The position numbers were made by a program, and so were the translations under genes. From assembly GCA_902619835.1 (NCBI GenBank), contig CACNFS010000001.1, positions 83,640 to 147,639 on the forward strand: a stretch of 64,000 nucleotides of DNA, written 5' to 3'. This document shows positions 38,551-47,503 of this stretch, piece after piece (the first letter of the stretch is position 1; every line of letters starts with the position of its first letter). Source of the DNA: an uncultured Pelagibacteraceae bacterium (GTDB lineage: Bacteria; Pseudomonadota; Alphaproteobacteria; Pelagibacterales; Pelagibacteraceae). Below the pieces are notes generated by a model that searched no databases, was not told the DNA's origin, and saw only the letters and a program-made list of their open reading frames with translations.

Positions 38551-39714
38551 TTAAAATTTTTTGCAAACTTTCTCTATTATTTTTAAACCTAAGTTTATTT
38601 CGTTCTTTGTTACATTTAAAGGAGGCAAAAGTCTGACAACATTTTCAGCAGCTCTCACAGTCAATAAATTATTATCTAAAAGTTTTTGAATAAATTTAGC
38701 TTGATTTACATGAAGACAAAGTCCAATGAGCAGTCCTTTACCTCTTACTTCTTTAATAACTTTAGGATACTTATTTTTAATTTTATCAAGTTGATTTATA
38801 AAATATTTTCCATTTTTGCTAACATTGTTTAAGAAGCCTTTTTTAAACATTACATCCATCACCGCGTTTCCAGCACTCATTGCTAATGGGTTTCCTCCAA
38901 ATGTTGATCCGTGAGTCCCTGGCTTCATGCCTGATGCTACTTTTTTATTAACTAAAACTGCACCTATAGGAAAGCCACCGCCAATCCCTTTTGCTATTGG
39001 AACAATATCAGGTTTAATTTTTGCATATTCAAAAGCAAAAAATTTACCACTTCTTCCAATTCCACATTGCACCTCATCAAGAATTAATAAAATCTTTTTC
39101 TTATCACATAATTTTCTTAAGCCTTTGAGGCAAAAATCTGGAATAACTTTAATGCCTCCTTCTCCCATTATTGTCTCCACCATAATAGCTGCTGTTCTAC
39201 TAGTTATAGCCTTTTCTAAACCTTTATGATCACCAAAGTTAAAATGATCAAAACCATCAACTTTAGGTTTAAAACCTTCAATAGCTTTTTTACTATTACT
39301 TGCAAAAATTGCAGCGATAGTTCTCCCATGAAAACTATTATTTATACAAAGCACTCTATTTTTTCTTGGTTGACCTTTTGAATAAAAATATCTTCTAGCA
39401 AATTTTATAGCTGCCTCAGTTGCTTCAGCACCAGAATTTTGAAAAGTTACATAATCTGCAAATGTTTTTTGGGCTAATCTTTTTGCCAATCTCTCTTGCT
39501 CAGGTATAGTAAAAACGTTTGAAACGTGCCATAATTTTTTCGATTGTTTATTGATAGATCTAATTAAATAGTCGTTAGCATGACCAAGGCAATTTACAGC
39601 AATTCCTTGAACGAAATCTAAATATTTCTTTCCATTCGTTGTATATAAGAAACTTCCTTTTCCTTTGGAAAAAGAGATTTTCTTTCTGTTATAAGTATTT
39701 AAAATTTTACTCAT
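38551..39714 (-). CDS. argD: Acetylornithine aminotransferase
   Basis: PLP-dependent class III aminotransferase of 387 residues for arginine synthesis, perhaps also succinyldiaminopimelate transamination in lysine synthesis. FQNSGAEATEAAIKFAR (about 97-113), ILDEVQCGIGRSG (about 213-225) and PIAKGIGGGFPIGA with the PLP lysine (about 240-253) are diagnostic. It overlaps the ABC-2 permease end by 4 bases and directly precedes argF. Confidence 0.95.
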   Translation of the reverse strand: MSKILNTYNRKKISFSKGKGSFLYTTNGKKYLDFVQGIAVNCLGHANDYLIRSINKQSKKLWHVSNVFTIPEQERLAKRLAQKTFADYVTFQNSGAEATEAAIKFARRYFYSKGQPRKNRVLCINNSFHGRTIAAIFASNSKKAIEGFKPKVDGFDHFNFGDHKGLEKAITSRTAAIMVETIMGEGGIKVIPDFCLKGLRKLCDKKKILLILDEVQCGIGRSGKFFAFEYAKIKPDIVPIAKGIGGGFPIGAVLVNKKVASGMKPGTHGSTFGGNPLAMSAGNAVMDVMFKKGFLNNVSKNGKYFINQLDKIKNKYPKVIKEVRGKGLLIGLCLHVNQAKFIQKLLDNNLLTVRAAENVVRLLPPLNVTKNEINLGLKIIEKVCKKF

Positions 39715-40523
39715 GATTTTATTTTATAGCCTTTTTTATACAATAAATAACAAACAAGCCAGCTAACAAAGCTTAGGGCAGTTAAATATACTAAACCAAC
39801 AGAGATTGAACCGTCTGAAGTGCCAATAAAACTATATCTAAAACCATCAATCATATAAAAAAATGGATTTACTTTACTTACTGCTTGCAAAAAGTCAGGG
39901 AGTCTCTCTATTGAATAAAAAGTACCTGATAAGAAAGATAATGGAACTATTACAAAATTAGTAACTGTCGCCATGTGATCAAATTTTTCAGCCCATAGCC
40001 CAGCAATTATTCCAATATTTCCTAAGATAAATGAAGAAAGTAAGGTGAACGCTATTAGCATTAAGTAATTTTTTATTTCAATATCAATAATTATATGAAA
40101 TACAATAATTGAGACTAATCCGATTACTACGCTTCTTGTTACAGCCGCAAGAGAAACTGAGATCGTAACTTCTCCAGCAGATAGAGGAGCAAATAATAAA
40201 TCGACTATAGTTCCATCAATTTTTTTAATCATAAAAGATGAAGAAGAATGAGAAAAAGATTGTTGAATTACCTGCATAGAAATCAACCCTGGCGCTAAAA
40301 AAGTTATAAAAGGCACTCCAAGAACATCGCCTCTATCTGCTCCAATAGCTAAAGATAAGACAAGTAAAAAGAGTAAAGATGAAACTAGTGGAGAAAAGAT
40401 AGTTTGTATCCACACAATTAAGAATCTTAGAACTTCTTTTTTATACAAAGTCCATGTTCCGTACCAATTAATTAATCCAAATCTTCTTTTTCCAATTTTA
40501 TATTTTTTCGAAATTTCAACCAT
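39711..40523 (-). CDS. ABC-2 type transporter permease
   Basis: A 270-residue protein with six predicted helices, of the ABC-2 membrane family (similar in layout to YadH/NodJ-like permeases). FLAPGLISMQVIQQSFSHSSSSFMIKKIDGTIVDLLFAPLS-type segment (about 85-125) and PLSFLSGTFYSIERLPD (about 202-218) are typical. Such permeases need a separate ATPase; none lies next to it, since the gene upstream is divergent gcrA and downstream is argD. Substrate unknown. Confidence 0.85.
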   Translation of the reverse strand: MVEISKKYKIGKRRFGLINWYGTWTLYKKEVLRFLIVWIQTIFSPLVSSLLFLLVLSLAIGADRGDVLGVPFITFLAPGLISMQVIQQSFSHSSSSFMIKKIDGTIVDLLFAPLSAGEVTISVSLAAVTRSVVIGLVSIIVFHIIIDIEIKNYLMLIAFTLLSSFILGNIGIIAGLWAEKFDHMATVTNFVIVPLSFLSGTFYSIERLPDFLQAVSKVNPFFYMIDGFRYSFIGTSDGSISVGLVYLTALSFVSWLVCYLLYKKGYKIKS

Positions 40524-40659
40524 TGATAGTCTTATAACCTGTTATTAAAAAAACTGTGCAAAACTAAATCTACTCACAGCTTTGATGCGTTTTAATGTTT
40601 TAAACCCCAATATTATGCCCTAAGTTTTTAATAATTACTAAATATTGTAATTATATACT
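40524..40659. other. Divergent promoter region, ABC-2 permease / gcrA
   Basis: This 136-base gap separates two divergent genes and must hold both promoters. It is AT-rich with no clear hairpin, repeat or ORF. I could not fix a convincing -35/-10 pair for either side. Confidence 0.4.
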
Positions 40660-41154
40660 ATGAGTTGGACAGAAGAAAAAGTCGCTAAATTAAAAGAACT
40701 CTGGTCTAAAGGGCATACTGCAAGTCAGATAGCCGAAGCATTAGGTGAAACCACTAGAAACGCAGTAATCGGTAAAGCTAATAGGTTAAATTTAGAAGCT
40801 AGAGCCCCTTCAAAGCAATCTAATTCACCTAGAACCAATGATAATAAACAGATTAGAAGAGGACCAGCACCAACATCAAGAAAAGCTAAATTTCAATCAA
40901 TTTTATTAGATAAAAACTTCGAGCCAGAAAACCCTAAATCTCTTGAAGAACTTACAGACGAAACGTGCAAGTGGCCTATAGGTCATCCTAATGAGGAAAA
41001 GTTCTATTTTTGCGGTAGAAAACCTGAAGGAGATTTTCCTTATTGCAAACTTCATGTTTTGTATGCCTTTCAACCTAAAAATCAAAAAGACGATGATCTT
41101 GGTGATGAGATACCAGAATTTATCGAGAAAAAAGTTAAAGCCTCGTCTGGTTAA
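40660..41154 (+). CDS. gcrA: GcrA family cell-cycle regulator
   Basis: A 164-residue transcription factor of alphaproteobacteria that works with sigma-70 at methylated promoters. The N-terminal helix-turn-helix is unmistakable: MSWTEEKVAKLKELWSKG and SQIAEALG...RNAVIGKANRL (about 1-44). A basic linker follows, then the C-terminal sigma-binding part with CKWPIGHP and FCGRKPEGDFPYCKLH (about 108-131). In Caulobacter it acts with CcrM and CtrA; neither is in this window. It is present as a single gene. Confidence 0.95.
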   Translation: MSWTEEKVAKLKELWSKGHTASQIAEALGETTRNAVIGKANRLNLEARAPSKQSNSPRTNDNKQIRRGPAPTSRKAKFQSILLDKNFEPENPKSLEELTDETCKWPIGHPNEEKFYFCGRKPEGDFPYCKLHVLYAFQPKNQKDDDLGDEIPEFIEKKVKASSG

Positions 41155-41187
41155 CAAAACTTTAACATTACAATCATATAATTGATT

Positions 41188-41415
41188 ATGAAGTTTATTA
41201 AAAAATACCTTAAATGGTTAAGTACTTTTTTAGTTCTTACAGGTATTTTATTAACAAATTTGAATATGTATCCAGTAAATATAATGTTTCATGGAGCGGG
41301 AGTTGTTGGATGGACTATTGCAGGTTTTATTTCTAAGGATAAAGCAATATTAACCAATTTTGGGTTGCAGATTCCATTATTTATTATTGGTTTTTATCAA
41401 ATTTTGGTTCCGTAA
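41188..41415 (+). CDS. Small hydrophobic membrane protein, unknown function
   Basis: A 75-residue protein from the ATG at 41188 (an in-frame TTG lies 6 bases before). It has a basic N-terminus (MKFIKKYLKW), then two or three hydrophobic helices (about 11-28, 32-50 and 56-74). I do not recognise the family with confidence; it resembles small predicted membrane proteins annotated only as DUFs. It lies 26 bases upstream of the arsenate reductase and in the same direction, so co-expression is possible. Confidence 0.6.
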   Translation: MKFIKKYLKWLSTFLVLTGILLTNLNMYPVNIMFHGAGVVGWTIAGFISKDKAILTNFGLQIPLFIIGFYQILVP

Positions 41416-41441
41416 GTTCGGGACACTTCAATACATTTTTT

Positions 41442-41885
41442 ATGAGGAAAATAAAAACAATATTATTTGTTTGTACTGGAAACTCTGCGAGAAGCATAAT
41501 AGCGGAAAGTATTGTAAACAATAATTTCCGAAATCAATTCATCGCATTTAGCGCTGGAAGTAATCCTTCAGGAAAAATCAATCCCTACATTAAAGAGTAT
41601 CTTGAAGGAAAAAAATTTAATTTAGCCACGTATTATTCGAAAAATTTTGATGAATTTTTAAAAAATGATATTGATATTGATTACGTGATTACAGTTTGTA
41701 ATAACGCCAATAAAGAAGTTTGTCCTGTATGGCCCAAAAAAAAGACCATTACGCACTGGGACATCGCGGACCCTGTTGAAAAAATTAAAAAAACTAAAAA
41801 TAAAGATAAAATAAATTTAATAGCTGAAGAAACTTATAATATAATTAATGAAAAAATTAAACATTGGGTAAAAAATGAAAAGTAA
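41442..41885 (+). CDS. arsC: Arsenate reductase, low-molecular-weight phosphatase-like (thioredoxin-coupled type)
   Basis: A 147-residue protein with the P-loop CTGNSARS (Cys11 to Arg17, C-x5-R) of LMW phosphatase-fold arsenate reductases. Two more cysteines, Cys86 and Cys94 (VCNNANKEVCPVW), match the redox pair that relays oxidation to thioredoxin, and WDIADP (106-111) has the acid residue. It would reduce arsenate to arsenite. The spacing of the two relay cysteines is 8, one more than in the S. aureus enzyme. It overlaps the aquaporin gene by 11 bases. Confidence 0.9.
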   Translation: MRKIKTILFVCTGNSARSIIAESIVNNNFRNQFIAFSAGSNPSGKINPYIKEYLEGKKFNLATYYSKNFDEFLKNDIDIDYVITVCNNANKEVCPVWPKKKTITHWDIADPVEKIKKTKNKDKINLIAEETYNIINEKIKHWVKNEK

Positions 41886-42522
41886 AAAGATATTTATTGG
41901 TGAATTTATAGGAAGTTGTTTTTTAGTCATGATTATTGTTGGTTCAGGTATTATGGCTCAAAATCTAACTGATGATATCGCTGTAATGTTAATAGCGAAT
42001 ACTTTAGCTACAGGTGCAGGATTATTTGTTCTGATTACTTCAATCGGTGATATCTCCGGCGCACATTTCAATCCTGTCGTTACTTTAGCAATGTATTTTA
42101 CCAACAAGATTAAAAAAAATTTAATTATCACTTATATCTCTGCTCAAATCTTAGGTTGCATGTTAGGGGTAATGTTAGCAAATTTTATGTTTGATCTTCC
42201 TTTGTTACAGCTTTCACAGAAGATAAGACCTGGAATAAATATTTTTACAGCTGAGATCATTGCAACTTTTGGATTAATTTTTGTGATATTTGGATCTTTA
42301 AAGAGCGGCAAACTTGCGGTCGCTTCATCAGTAGCTACTTTTATAACAGCGGGGTATTGGTTTACCTCTTCAACTTCTTTTGCAAATCCAGCGGTAGCAA
42401 TCGCAAGAACTTTTACAGACACATTTACTGGAATTAATTACTTAAATACTCCTAGCTATATCATTGCTGAGATGCTTGGTGGAATATTGGCTGTCTATTT
42501 AATCAGAAAAATTATTTTGTAA
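41875..42522 (+). CDS. MIP/aquaporin family channel, probable arsenite channel (AqpS-like)
   Basis: A six-helix MIP channel of 215 residues. The first pore loop reads HFNPVVT (NPV, 66-68, instead of NPA) and the second FANPAVAIAR (NPA 171-173, selectivity-filter Arg178). Its gene overlaps arsC. In Sinorhizobium meliloti an aquaglyceroporin, AqpS, paired with ArsC lets arsenite leave the cell downhill; the same role is inferred here. Water or glycerol transport remains possible. No arsR, arsB or acr3 is nearby. Confidence 0.85.
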   Translation: MKSKKIFIGEFIGSCFLVMIIVGSGIMAQNLTDDIAVMLIANTLATGAGLFVLITSIGDISGAHFNPVVTLAMYFTNKIKKNLIITYISAQILGCMLGVMLANFMFDLPLLQLSQKIRPGINIFTAEIIATFGLIFVIFGSLKSGKLAVASSVATFITAGYWFTSSTSFANPAVAIARTFTDTFTGINYLNTPSYIIAEMLGGILAVYLIRKIIL

Positions 42523-42531
42523 TTGGAGGCC

Positions 42532-42560
42532 AGCCCAAGAAAATTTTGATACCTTGGGCT
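42532..42560. terminator. Hairpin in the aquaporin/ppx convergent gap
   Basis: AGCCCAAG (42532-42539) and CTTGGGCT (42553-42560) form a perfect 8-bp stem with a 13-base loop, 10 bases after the aquaporin stop. No T-run follows, so it is an imperfect terminator candidate. A second small stem ACAGT/ACTGT lies about 30 bases further. The rest of this 140-base gap has no ORF I can support. Confidence 0.45.
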
Positions 42561-42662
42561 GATGGGCTAATTAATTAACAACACAGTTGGGAGACTGTTA
42601 ATCAGTTAATAATATAAAAATGCTAAAAAAATATTTAAATTAAGTTAAAGATTTATTAATTT

Positions 42663-44168
42663 TCAAGAATAAATGATATTGGAGTCGACATTCATCTCTC
42701 TTGCCAGGTTTTTAAGTCTTTTAGTTACTTGTTTTGAGACAATATCGCTATGATTGTTAGGTATTTTCAAAAAAATAGTCTTATTTCTTTTATAAATTTT
42801 AAATTCATCTAACAACAAAGAAGACATGCTAGTGAGTGACTCTGCTAATCTTAAAGCAGATCCCACTTGCTTTGAGGATAAAATTTCGTTGTTATTTAAT
42901 AAGGATAAAAACTGATAATTCGGATTATATTTTAAGCCACAATGTCTCCAAAAACTTGCTGATGCAACTTTTACTCTATCTCTATGTTCTAGTTTTAGTA
43001 ATGGAGTATTTAACACTTCCATAAAAACTAATTCTGCTTTTTGAAAAGCTCCTAGGCCCCAATCCATTTTACTTAAGATGCAAGCCAAGGTTAGTAATCT
43101 TCGATTAAAATATTCGTTGTCTTCAAATAATGGTGAAATAAAATTAAAATATTTCTCAAAACTCTTTCCATAGTCCCCTTTTTTAAAAGATATACCGTCA
43201 GTTTTTAATTTGAAAATTTCATCCTCGCTCATTCCTTGGTTTATAATTGTATTCATATGTCCCTCTCTCAGTCCACTGATTGAGCAAATAACTTTTGAGG
43301 GGCTTGCTGCTTCAATTATTTCGTTTAGTATTATAGAGCTAAAAGGTAAATAGGGAGTTCTAGATTTAGTAATATATTCCATTGATTTCAAAGATGATTT
43401 ATTAAATTTTGAAATTCTATTTAAGTATTTTACTGCTACATCTTTTGAGAGTTTATATTGGTGCAAAATATGTAATGGGTGTTTTTCTTTAAAGAGATGA
43501 TATTTAAATAATGATCTCCAAGTACCTCCTACCAAATAAATATTTTTAAATTTCTTTTTAGAAAGCCATTTTTCATCTCTTAAAAGTTTTCTAACATATT
43601 TTCCCAAATTTCTTTTTTTTATAATAGGATTATTTTCAAGTCTTAATACTCCAAGAGGTAAAGAGGTTGTTTCAAAAATTTGATTTTTAGAAACTCTGGC
43701 AAGTTCTAAACTTCCACCTCCTAAATCTGCAACTAATCCATCTACTTCATCAAATCCTACCATTACACCATTTGCTGATGTTCTTGCTTCTTCCTCGCCA
43801 GATAATACTAGTGGTTTTTTATTAAATATTTTTTCAATTTCTCTTAAAAATTCACTTGCATCAGTGGCCTCTCTAAAAGCTGCTGTTGCAATAATTTCTA
43901 AATCTTGAACGTCTGAAATATCTAAAATTTCTTTAAATCTATTTAGAACTTTTAAAGAACCTTTAATTCCATCGGGATTTAGTTTTTTAGATTTATCTAA
44001 ATTTTTTCCAAGTTTGCAAACTGCTTTTTCATTAAAGACTGGGATTGGAGAAATTTTAAAATTATCGTATATGAGCATTCTTACTGAATTTGATCCAAGA
44101 TCTATTATGGCTTGCTTAGACTTTTTATTAGACTGAAATTTAAAAAGATTTTTTAATTCTGGTTTCAT
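42663..44168 (-). CDS. ppx: Exopolyphosphatase (Ppx/GppA family)
   Basis: A 501-residue phosphatase that removes terminal phosphates from polyphosphate or pppGpp. The actin-like N-terminal domain has AIIDLGSNSVRMLIYD (about 20-35), ATAAFREATDASEFL, GEEEARTS and VADLGGGSLELARV (about 142-155); a helical HD-like region follows after about residue 320. Its start overlaps the ppk end by 4 bases (ATGA), so synthesis and breakdown of polyphosphate are coupled in one operon. Confidence 0.94.
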   Translation of the reverse strand: MKPELKNLFKFQSNKKSKQAIIDLGSNSVRMLIYDNFKISPIPVFNEKAVCKLGKNLDKSKKLNPDGIKGSLKVLNRFKEILDISDVQDLEIIATAAFREATDASEFLREIEKIFNKKPLVLSGEEEARTSANGVMVGFDEVDGLVADLGGGSLELARVSKNQIFETTSLPLGVLRLENNPIIKKRNLGKYVRKLLRDEKWLSKKKFKNIYLVGGTWRSLFKYHLFKEKHPLHILHQYKLSKDVAVKYLNRISKFNKSSLKSMEYITKSRTPYLPFSSIILNEIIEAASPSKVICSISGLREGHMNTIINQGMSEDEIFKLKTDGISFKKGDYGKSFEKYFNFISPLFEDNEYFNRRLLTLACILSKMDWGLGAFQKAELVFMEVLNTPLLKLEHRDRVKVASASFWRHCGLKYNPNYQFLSLLNNNEILSSKQVGSALRLAESLTSMSSLLLDEFKIYKRNKTIFLKIPNNHSDIVSKQVTKRLKNLAREMNVDSNIIYS

Positions 44169-46291
44169 TTTACTAATCTTAAATTTTGAGGTTTAGCTCT
44201 TAAAATTGACTTACCACGACCTGATAAACTTGGGTTCTTCATGAAATAGGAATGTGCGGAAAAGCCTTTTTCTTGTTCTTTATGATAGTTTCCCAAACTA
44301 TCTAAATACCATGTTTCTGATTTATCTTTAAAGTTAGCTAACATAATTTGATCTAAAATTTGCTCATGCACAGTGTTGTTTTCTATCGGAATTATAATTT
44401 CAATTCTTCTATCTAAATTTCTAGGCATTAAATCTGCAGATGAAATATATACCTGATTCTCTCGAGAGGGCATAGAGCTACCATTTGCAAAACAATAAAT
44501 TCTTGAGTGTTCTAAAAATCTGCCAATAAGGCTTTTTACTTTTATATTTTCAGATTGACCTTTAATTCCAGGTCTTAAGCAACACACTCCTCTTACTGAT
44601 AAATTTATTTTTACTCCTGCGTTTGAAGCTTCATAAAATTTCTTAATAATTCCAGGGTCTACAAGAGAATTCATTTTTGCCCATATTTCTGCAGGTTTTC
44701 CTTTACTTGCATTTACAATTTCATTTTCAATTTTTTCTTCAAAAAAATTCCTGCTATTTAATGGAGACATAAAAATTTTATTCAATTTTTTTGGTTTTGC
44801 ATAACCAGTTACATAATTGAAAAATTTTTCGACATCTTTGGCCAAGTCTTGATTAGAGCTAAACAGTGATAAGTCAGTATAAATTTTTGCGTTAATTGGA
44901 TGATAGTTTCCTGTACCTAAGTGAACATAGCTTCGCGTTTTAGCTCCTTCTTTTCTTAAAACTAAACTTGCCTTTGCATGCGTTTTATATTTTGCGAATC
45001 CGTAAACAATTTGAACTCCAGCTTTCTCTAGTTTCCTAGATAATTCAATATTAGCTTCCTCATCAAATCGAGCTTTTATTTCTATTACGGCTGTAACAAC
45101 TTTTCCGTTTTCTGCTGCTCTACTTAGTGCTTTTACGATAGGAGAGTCAGGTGTGGTTCGATACAAAGTTTGTTTGATACCGATAACTTTGGGATCTTTT
45201 GCTGCAGCTTCTAAAAATTGAATTACTACATCAAAAGTTTCAAAAGGGTGGTGTACAACAAAATCTTTACTTCTTATAGCTGAAAAAAATTTATCATCAA
45301 ATTCCTTCAATCTTTCAACTTCTCTAGGATTAAACTTTTTAAATCTCAGCTTTGGATCTTTCTTTTTACAAATTTCATCTATATCTTGTATTCCAACCAA
45401 TCCTTCAACCTCATAAATATGATCTTCATCCATTTTAAATTTTTTTGAAATAAAATTTAAAAGTTTTTTGTTTGAATTAGTGATTACTTCGAGTTTAACT
45501 ACGTTTCCCCTTCTTCTTTTCTTAATTGCTTTTTCAAAATATCTCACAAGATCAGCAGCTTCATCATCTATTTCAATTTCGCTGTCTCTAATTATTTTAA
45601 ACTGCAAACTTGCCTCGATATTATGGTCTGGAAATATTTCATTAGCAAATTTACAAATTACGTCATCAATTGTGACAAATTCATTTATTGTTTCAGAATT
45701 ATTTAGCGATACAAATTTTGGAAGTGCTCTTGGTATAACTATAATTGCATTTAGTTCTCTTTTTTTTTTAATTCTTGTCATTCTTAATAAAATTGCTTGG
45801 CCTTTATTTGGTATAAAAGGAAAGGGATGTGATGGGTCAATGGCAGTAGGTGTTATTATAGGATAAATTGTTTCCTGAAAATATTCTCTTAGATACATAA
45901 GATCCTTCTTATTTAGTTCTGACATTTTTCGAATGAAAATTTTTTCTTTCGATAGCTCTTTTTTCAACTCTAGGAATGCTTCGTTTTGCTTCTTTAATAG
46001 ATCTTTAGTTTTTAATACGACCCTATTCAATTGGTCCTCTGCAGTTAATCCATCTGCGCTTAATTCGTCAAAACCATCTTTAATTTGATTAAAAAGTCCA
46101 GCGACTCTTACCATAAAAAATTCATCTAAATTTGTACCTGCGATTGATAAAAATTTTACTCTTTCAAATAGAGGATTTGTTTTATCTTTTGATTCTTCTA
46201 AAACACGATCATTAAACTGAAGCCAAGATAATTCTCTGTTTATGAGTTGATTGCTAATATTAGCGTTTTCTGAAAATGATGCTTTCGACAT
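44165..46291 (-). CDS. ppk: Polyphosphate kinase 1
   Basis: A 708-residue enzyme that polymerises phosphate from ATP. INRELSWLQFNDRVLEE (about 17-33) opens the protein; IGIKQTLYRT, the autophosphorylated-histidine block FAKYKTHAKASLVLR (about 445) and SSADLMPRNLDRRIE (about 615-629) are diagnostic. It stands 22 bases from the divergent sixA-like gene, shares an operon with ppx, and is near the phosphate regulon, giving the cell a phosphate store. Confidence 0.97.
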   Translation of the reverse strand: MSKASFSENANISNQLINRELSWLQFNDRVLEESKDKTNPLFERVKFLSIAGTNLDEFFMVRVAGLFNQIKDGFDELSADGLTAEDQLNRVVLKTKDLLKKQNEAFLELKKELSKEKIFIRKMSELNKKDLMYLREYFQETIYPIITPTAIDPSHPFPFIPNKGQAILLRMTRIKKKRELNAIIVIPRALPKFVSLNNSETINEFVTIDDVICKFANEIFPDHNIEASLQFKIIRDSEIEIDDEAADLVRYFEKAIKKRRRGNVVKLEVITNSNKKLLNFISKKFKMDEDHIYEVEGLVGIQDIDEICKKKDPKLRFKKFNPREVERLKEFDDKFFSAIRSKDFVVHHPFETFDVVIQFLEAAAKDPKVIGIKQTLYRTTPDSPIVKALSRAAENGKVVTAVIEIKARFDEEANIELSRKLEKAGVQIVYGFAKYKTHAKASLVLRKEGAKTRSYVHLGTGNYHPINAKIYTDLSLFSSNQDLAKDVEKFFNYVTGYAKPKKLNKIFMSPLNSRNFFEEKIENEIVNASKGKPAEIWAKMNSLVDPGIIKKFYEASNAGVKINLSVRGVCCLRPGIKGQSENIKVKSLIGRFLEHSRIYCFANGSSMPSRENQVYISSADLMPRNLDRRIEIIIPIENNTVHEQILDQIMLANFKDKSETWYLDSLGNYHKEQEKGFSAHSYFMKNPSLSGRGKSILRAKPQNLRLVK

Positions 46292-46313
46292 ATTTAAATG
46301 TTAAATTAAAAAT

Positions 46314-46838
46314 ATGTTTAAATTATATGCGATGAGACATGCTAAATCTAGTTGGGATTTTCCAAATTTAGATGATCATGACAGGCCATTGAATAAAAGA
46401 GGGGTAAATTCAGCAAAATTAATTTGTGAATTTTTTATTAAAAAGAAATTAAAATTTGATTTAGTTTATTGCTCATCCTCTAAAAGGACAATACAAACAT
46501 TAAATATATTGTCAGAAAAAATCAGTTTTAAGAAAATTATTAAAAAAAAAGCGCTTTATCATGCTAGTGAGGATGAAATTATTCATATCTTAAAACAAAC
46601 AGTTGATAATTATAAAACTTTACTTTTAATCAATCATGAACCTTCAATGAGTGAACTCATAAATCGAATCTGTCTTAAAGAAAACTCTGAACAATTTGAA
46701 AATTTAAAAAGAAAATTTCCTACTGCAGCCGTTGCTGAAATAAGTTTTAATTTCAATGATTGGGAAAAGTTATCAAAAGTTAAAGGAAAATTAATATCAT
46801 TTATAAAGCCAAAAGATCTTCAAACATCTAAGGAATAG
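46314..46838 (+). CDS. Histidine phosphatase family protein (SixA-like)
   Basis: A 174-residue phosphatase with the RHG-type catalytic motif MRHAKSSWD (about 7-15), DRPLNKRG (about 23-30) and NHEPSMSELINR (about 101-112, second histidine). SixA of E. coli dephosphorylates phosphohistidine proteins; alphaproteobacterial relatives have unknown targets. Its position between ppk and phoB suggests, but does not prove, a link to phosphate signalling. It overlaps the phoB 3' end by 19 bases (convergent). Confidence 0.88.
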   Translation: MFKLYAMRHAKSSWDFPNLDDHDRPLNKRGVNSAKLICEFFIKKKLKFDLVYCSSSKRTIQTLNILSEKISFKKIIKKKALYHASEDEIIHILKQTVDNYKTLLLINHEPSMSELINRICLKENSEQFENLKRKFPTAAVAEISFNFNDWEKLSKVKGKLISFIKPKDLQTSKE

Positions 46839-47503
46839 CCAGCAGATCTTACTGTTCTGATAAGATCTTTCTTGCCATCAATATTTATTGCTTTTCTTAG
46901 TCTTCTGATATGAACATCTATAGTTCTGGACTCAACATAAATATCATCTCCCCATACAGAATTTAGAAGTTGCTCACGCGAATATACTCTTTTTGGATTC
47001 TTTATTAAAAAATCAATTAGTTTAAATTCGGTTGGGCCGACTATAACTTGTTTATCTGCTCTATAAACTCTTCGTTGAACTCTATCTACTTTAAGATCCT
47101 CAAATACTACAACATCAGCGGCAACACTTGGTTTAGATCTCTTTAATAAAGCGTTAACTCTTGCAATAAGTTCTTTTTGGCTGAATGGCTTAGTTACGTA
47201 GTCATCAGCTCCTGTTTCAAATCCTTTAAGTTTGTCTTCTTCCTCACCTTTGGCTGTTAACATAATGATTGGGATATTTTTGTGAAGATTGCTTCTTTTC
47301 AAATTTTTACAGACTTCAACACCTGAAATATCTGGCAACATCCAATCTAATAAAATTAAATCAGGATTTTTTTCCTTTATATTTCTAATAGCGTCTTCTC
47401 CATTGACTGCATAATCAACTTTGTGACCCTCTTTTTCTAAATTGTATTTAAGTAAAGTTACGATGGGCATTTCATCTTCAACAATGAATAAATTTGCCCT
47501 CAT
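46820..47503 (-). CDS. phoB: Phosphate regulon response regulator PhoB
   Basis: A 227-residue OmpR-type regulator: receiver domain with phospho-acceptor in LILLDWMLPDISG (about 50-62) and DDYVTKPFSQKELIARV (about 101-117), then a winged-helix DNA-binding domain with VESRTIDVHIRRLRKAI (about 189-205). It closes the pst operon after phoU with a one-base overlap. It should bind the PHO-box-like repeats at pstS and plcP seen in this window. The 3' end overlaps the sixA-like gene. Confidence 0.96.
   Translation of the reverse strand: MRANLFIVEDEMPIVTLLKYNLEKEGHKVDYAVNGEDAIRNIKEKNPDLILLDWMLPDISGVEVCKNLKRSNLHKNIPIIMLTAKGEEEDKLKGFETGADDYVTKPFSQKELIARVNALLKRSKPSVAADVVVFEDLKVDRVQRRVYRADKQVIVGPTEFKLIDFLIKNPKRVYSREQLLNSVWGDDIYVESRTIDVHIRRLRKAINIDGKKDLIRTVRSAGYSLDV

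Noticed and set aside
41155..41187. PHO box before the arsC unit
   Set aside because: TTTAACATTACAATC resembles half a site only; no second repeat at 11-base spacing was found.
45468..45866. 132-residue ORF opposite ppk
   Set aside because: Antisense to conserved ppk with hydrophobic bias expected from the reverse frame; no independent support.
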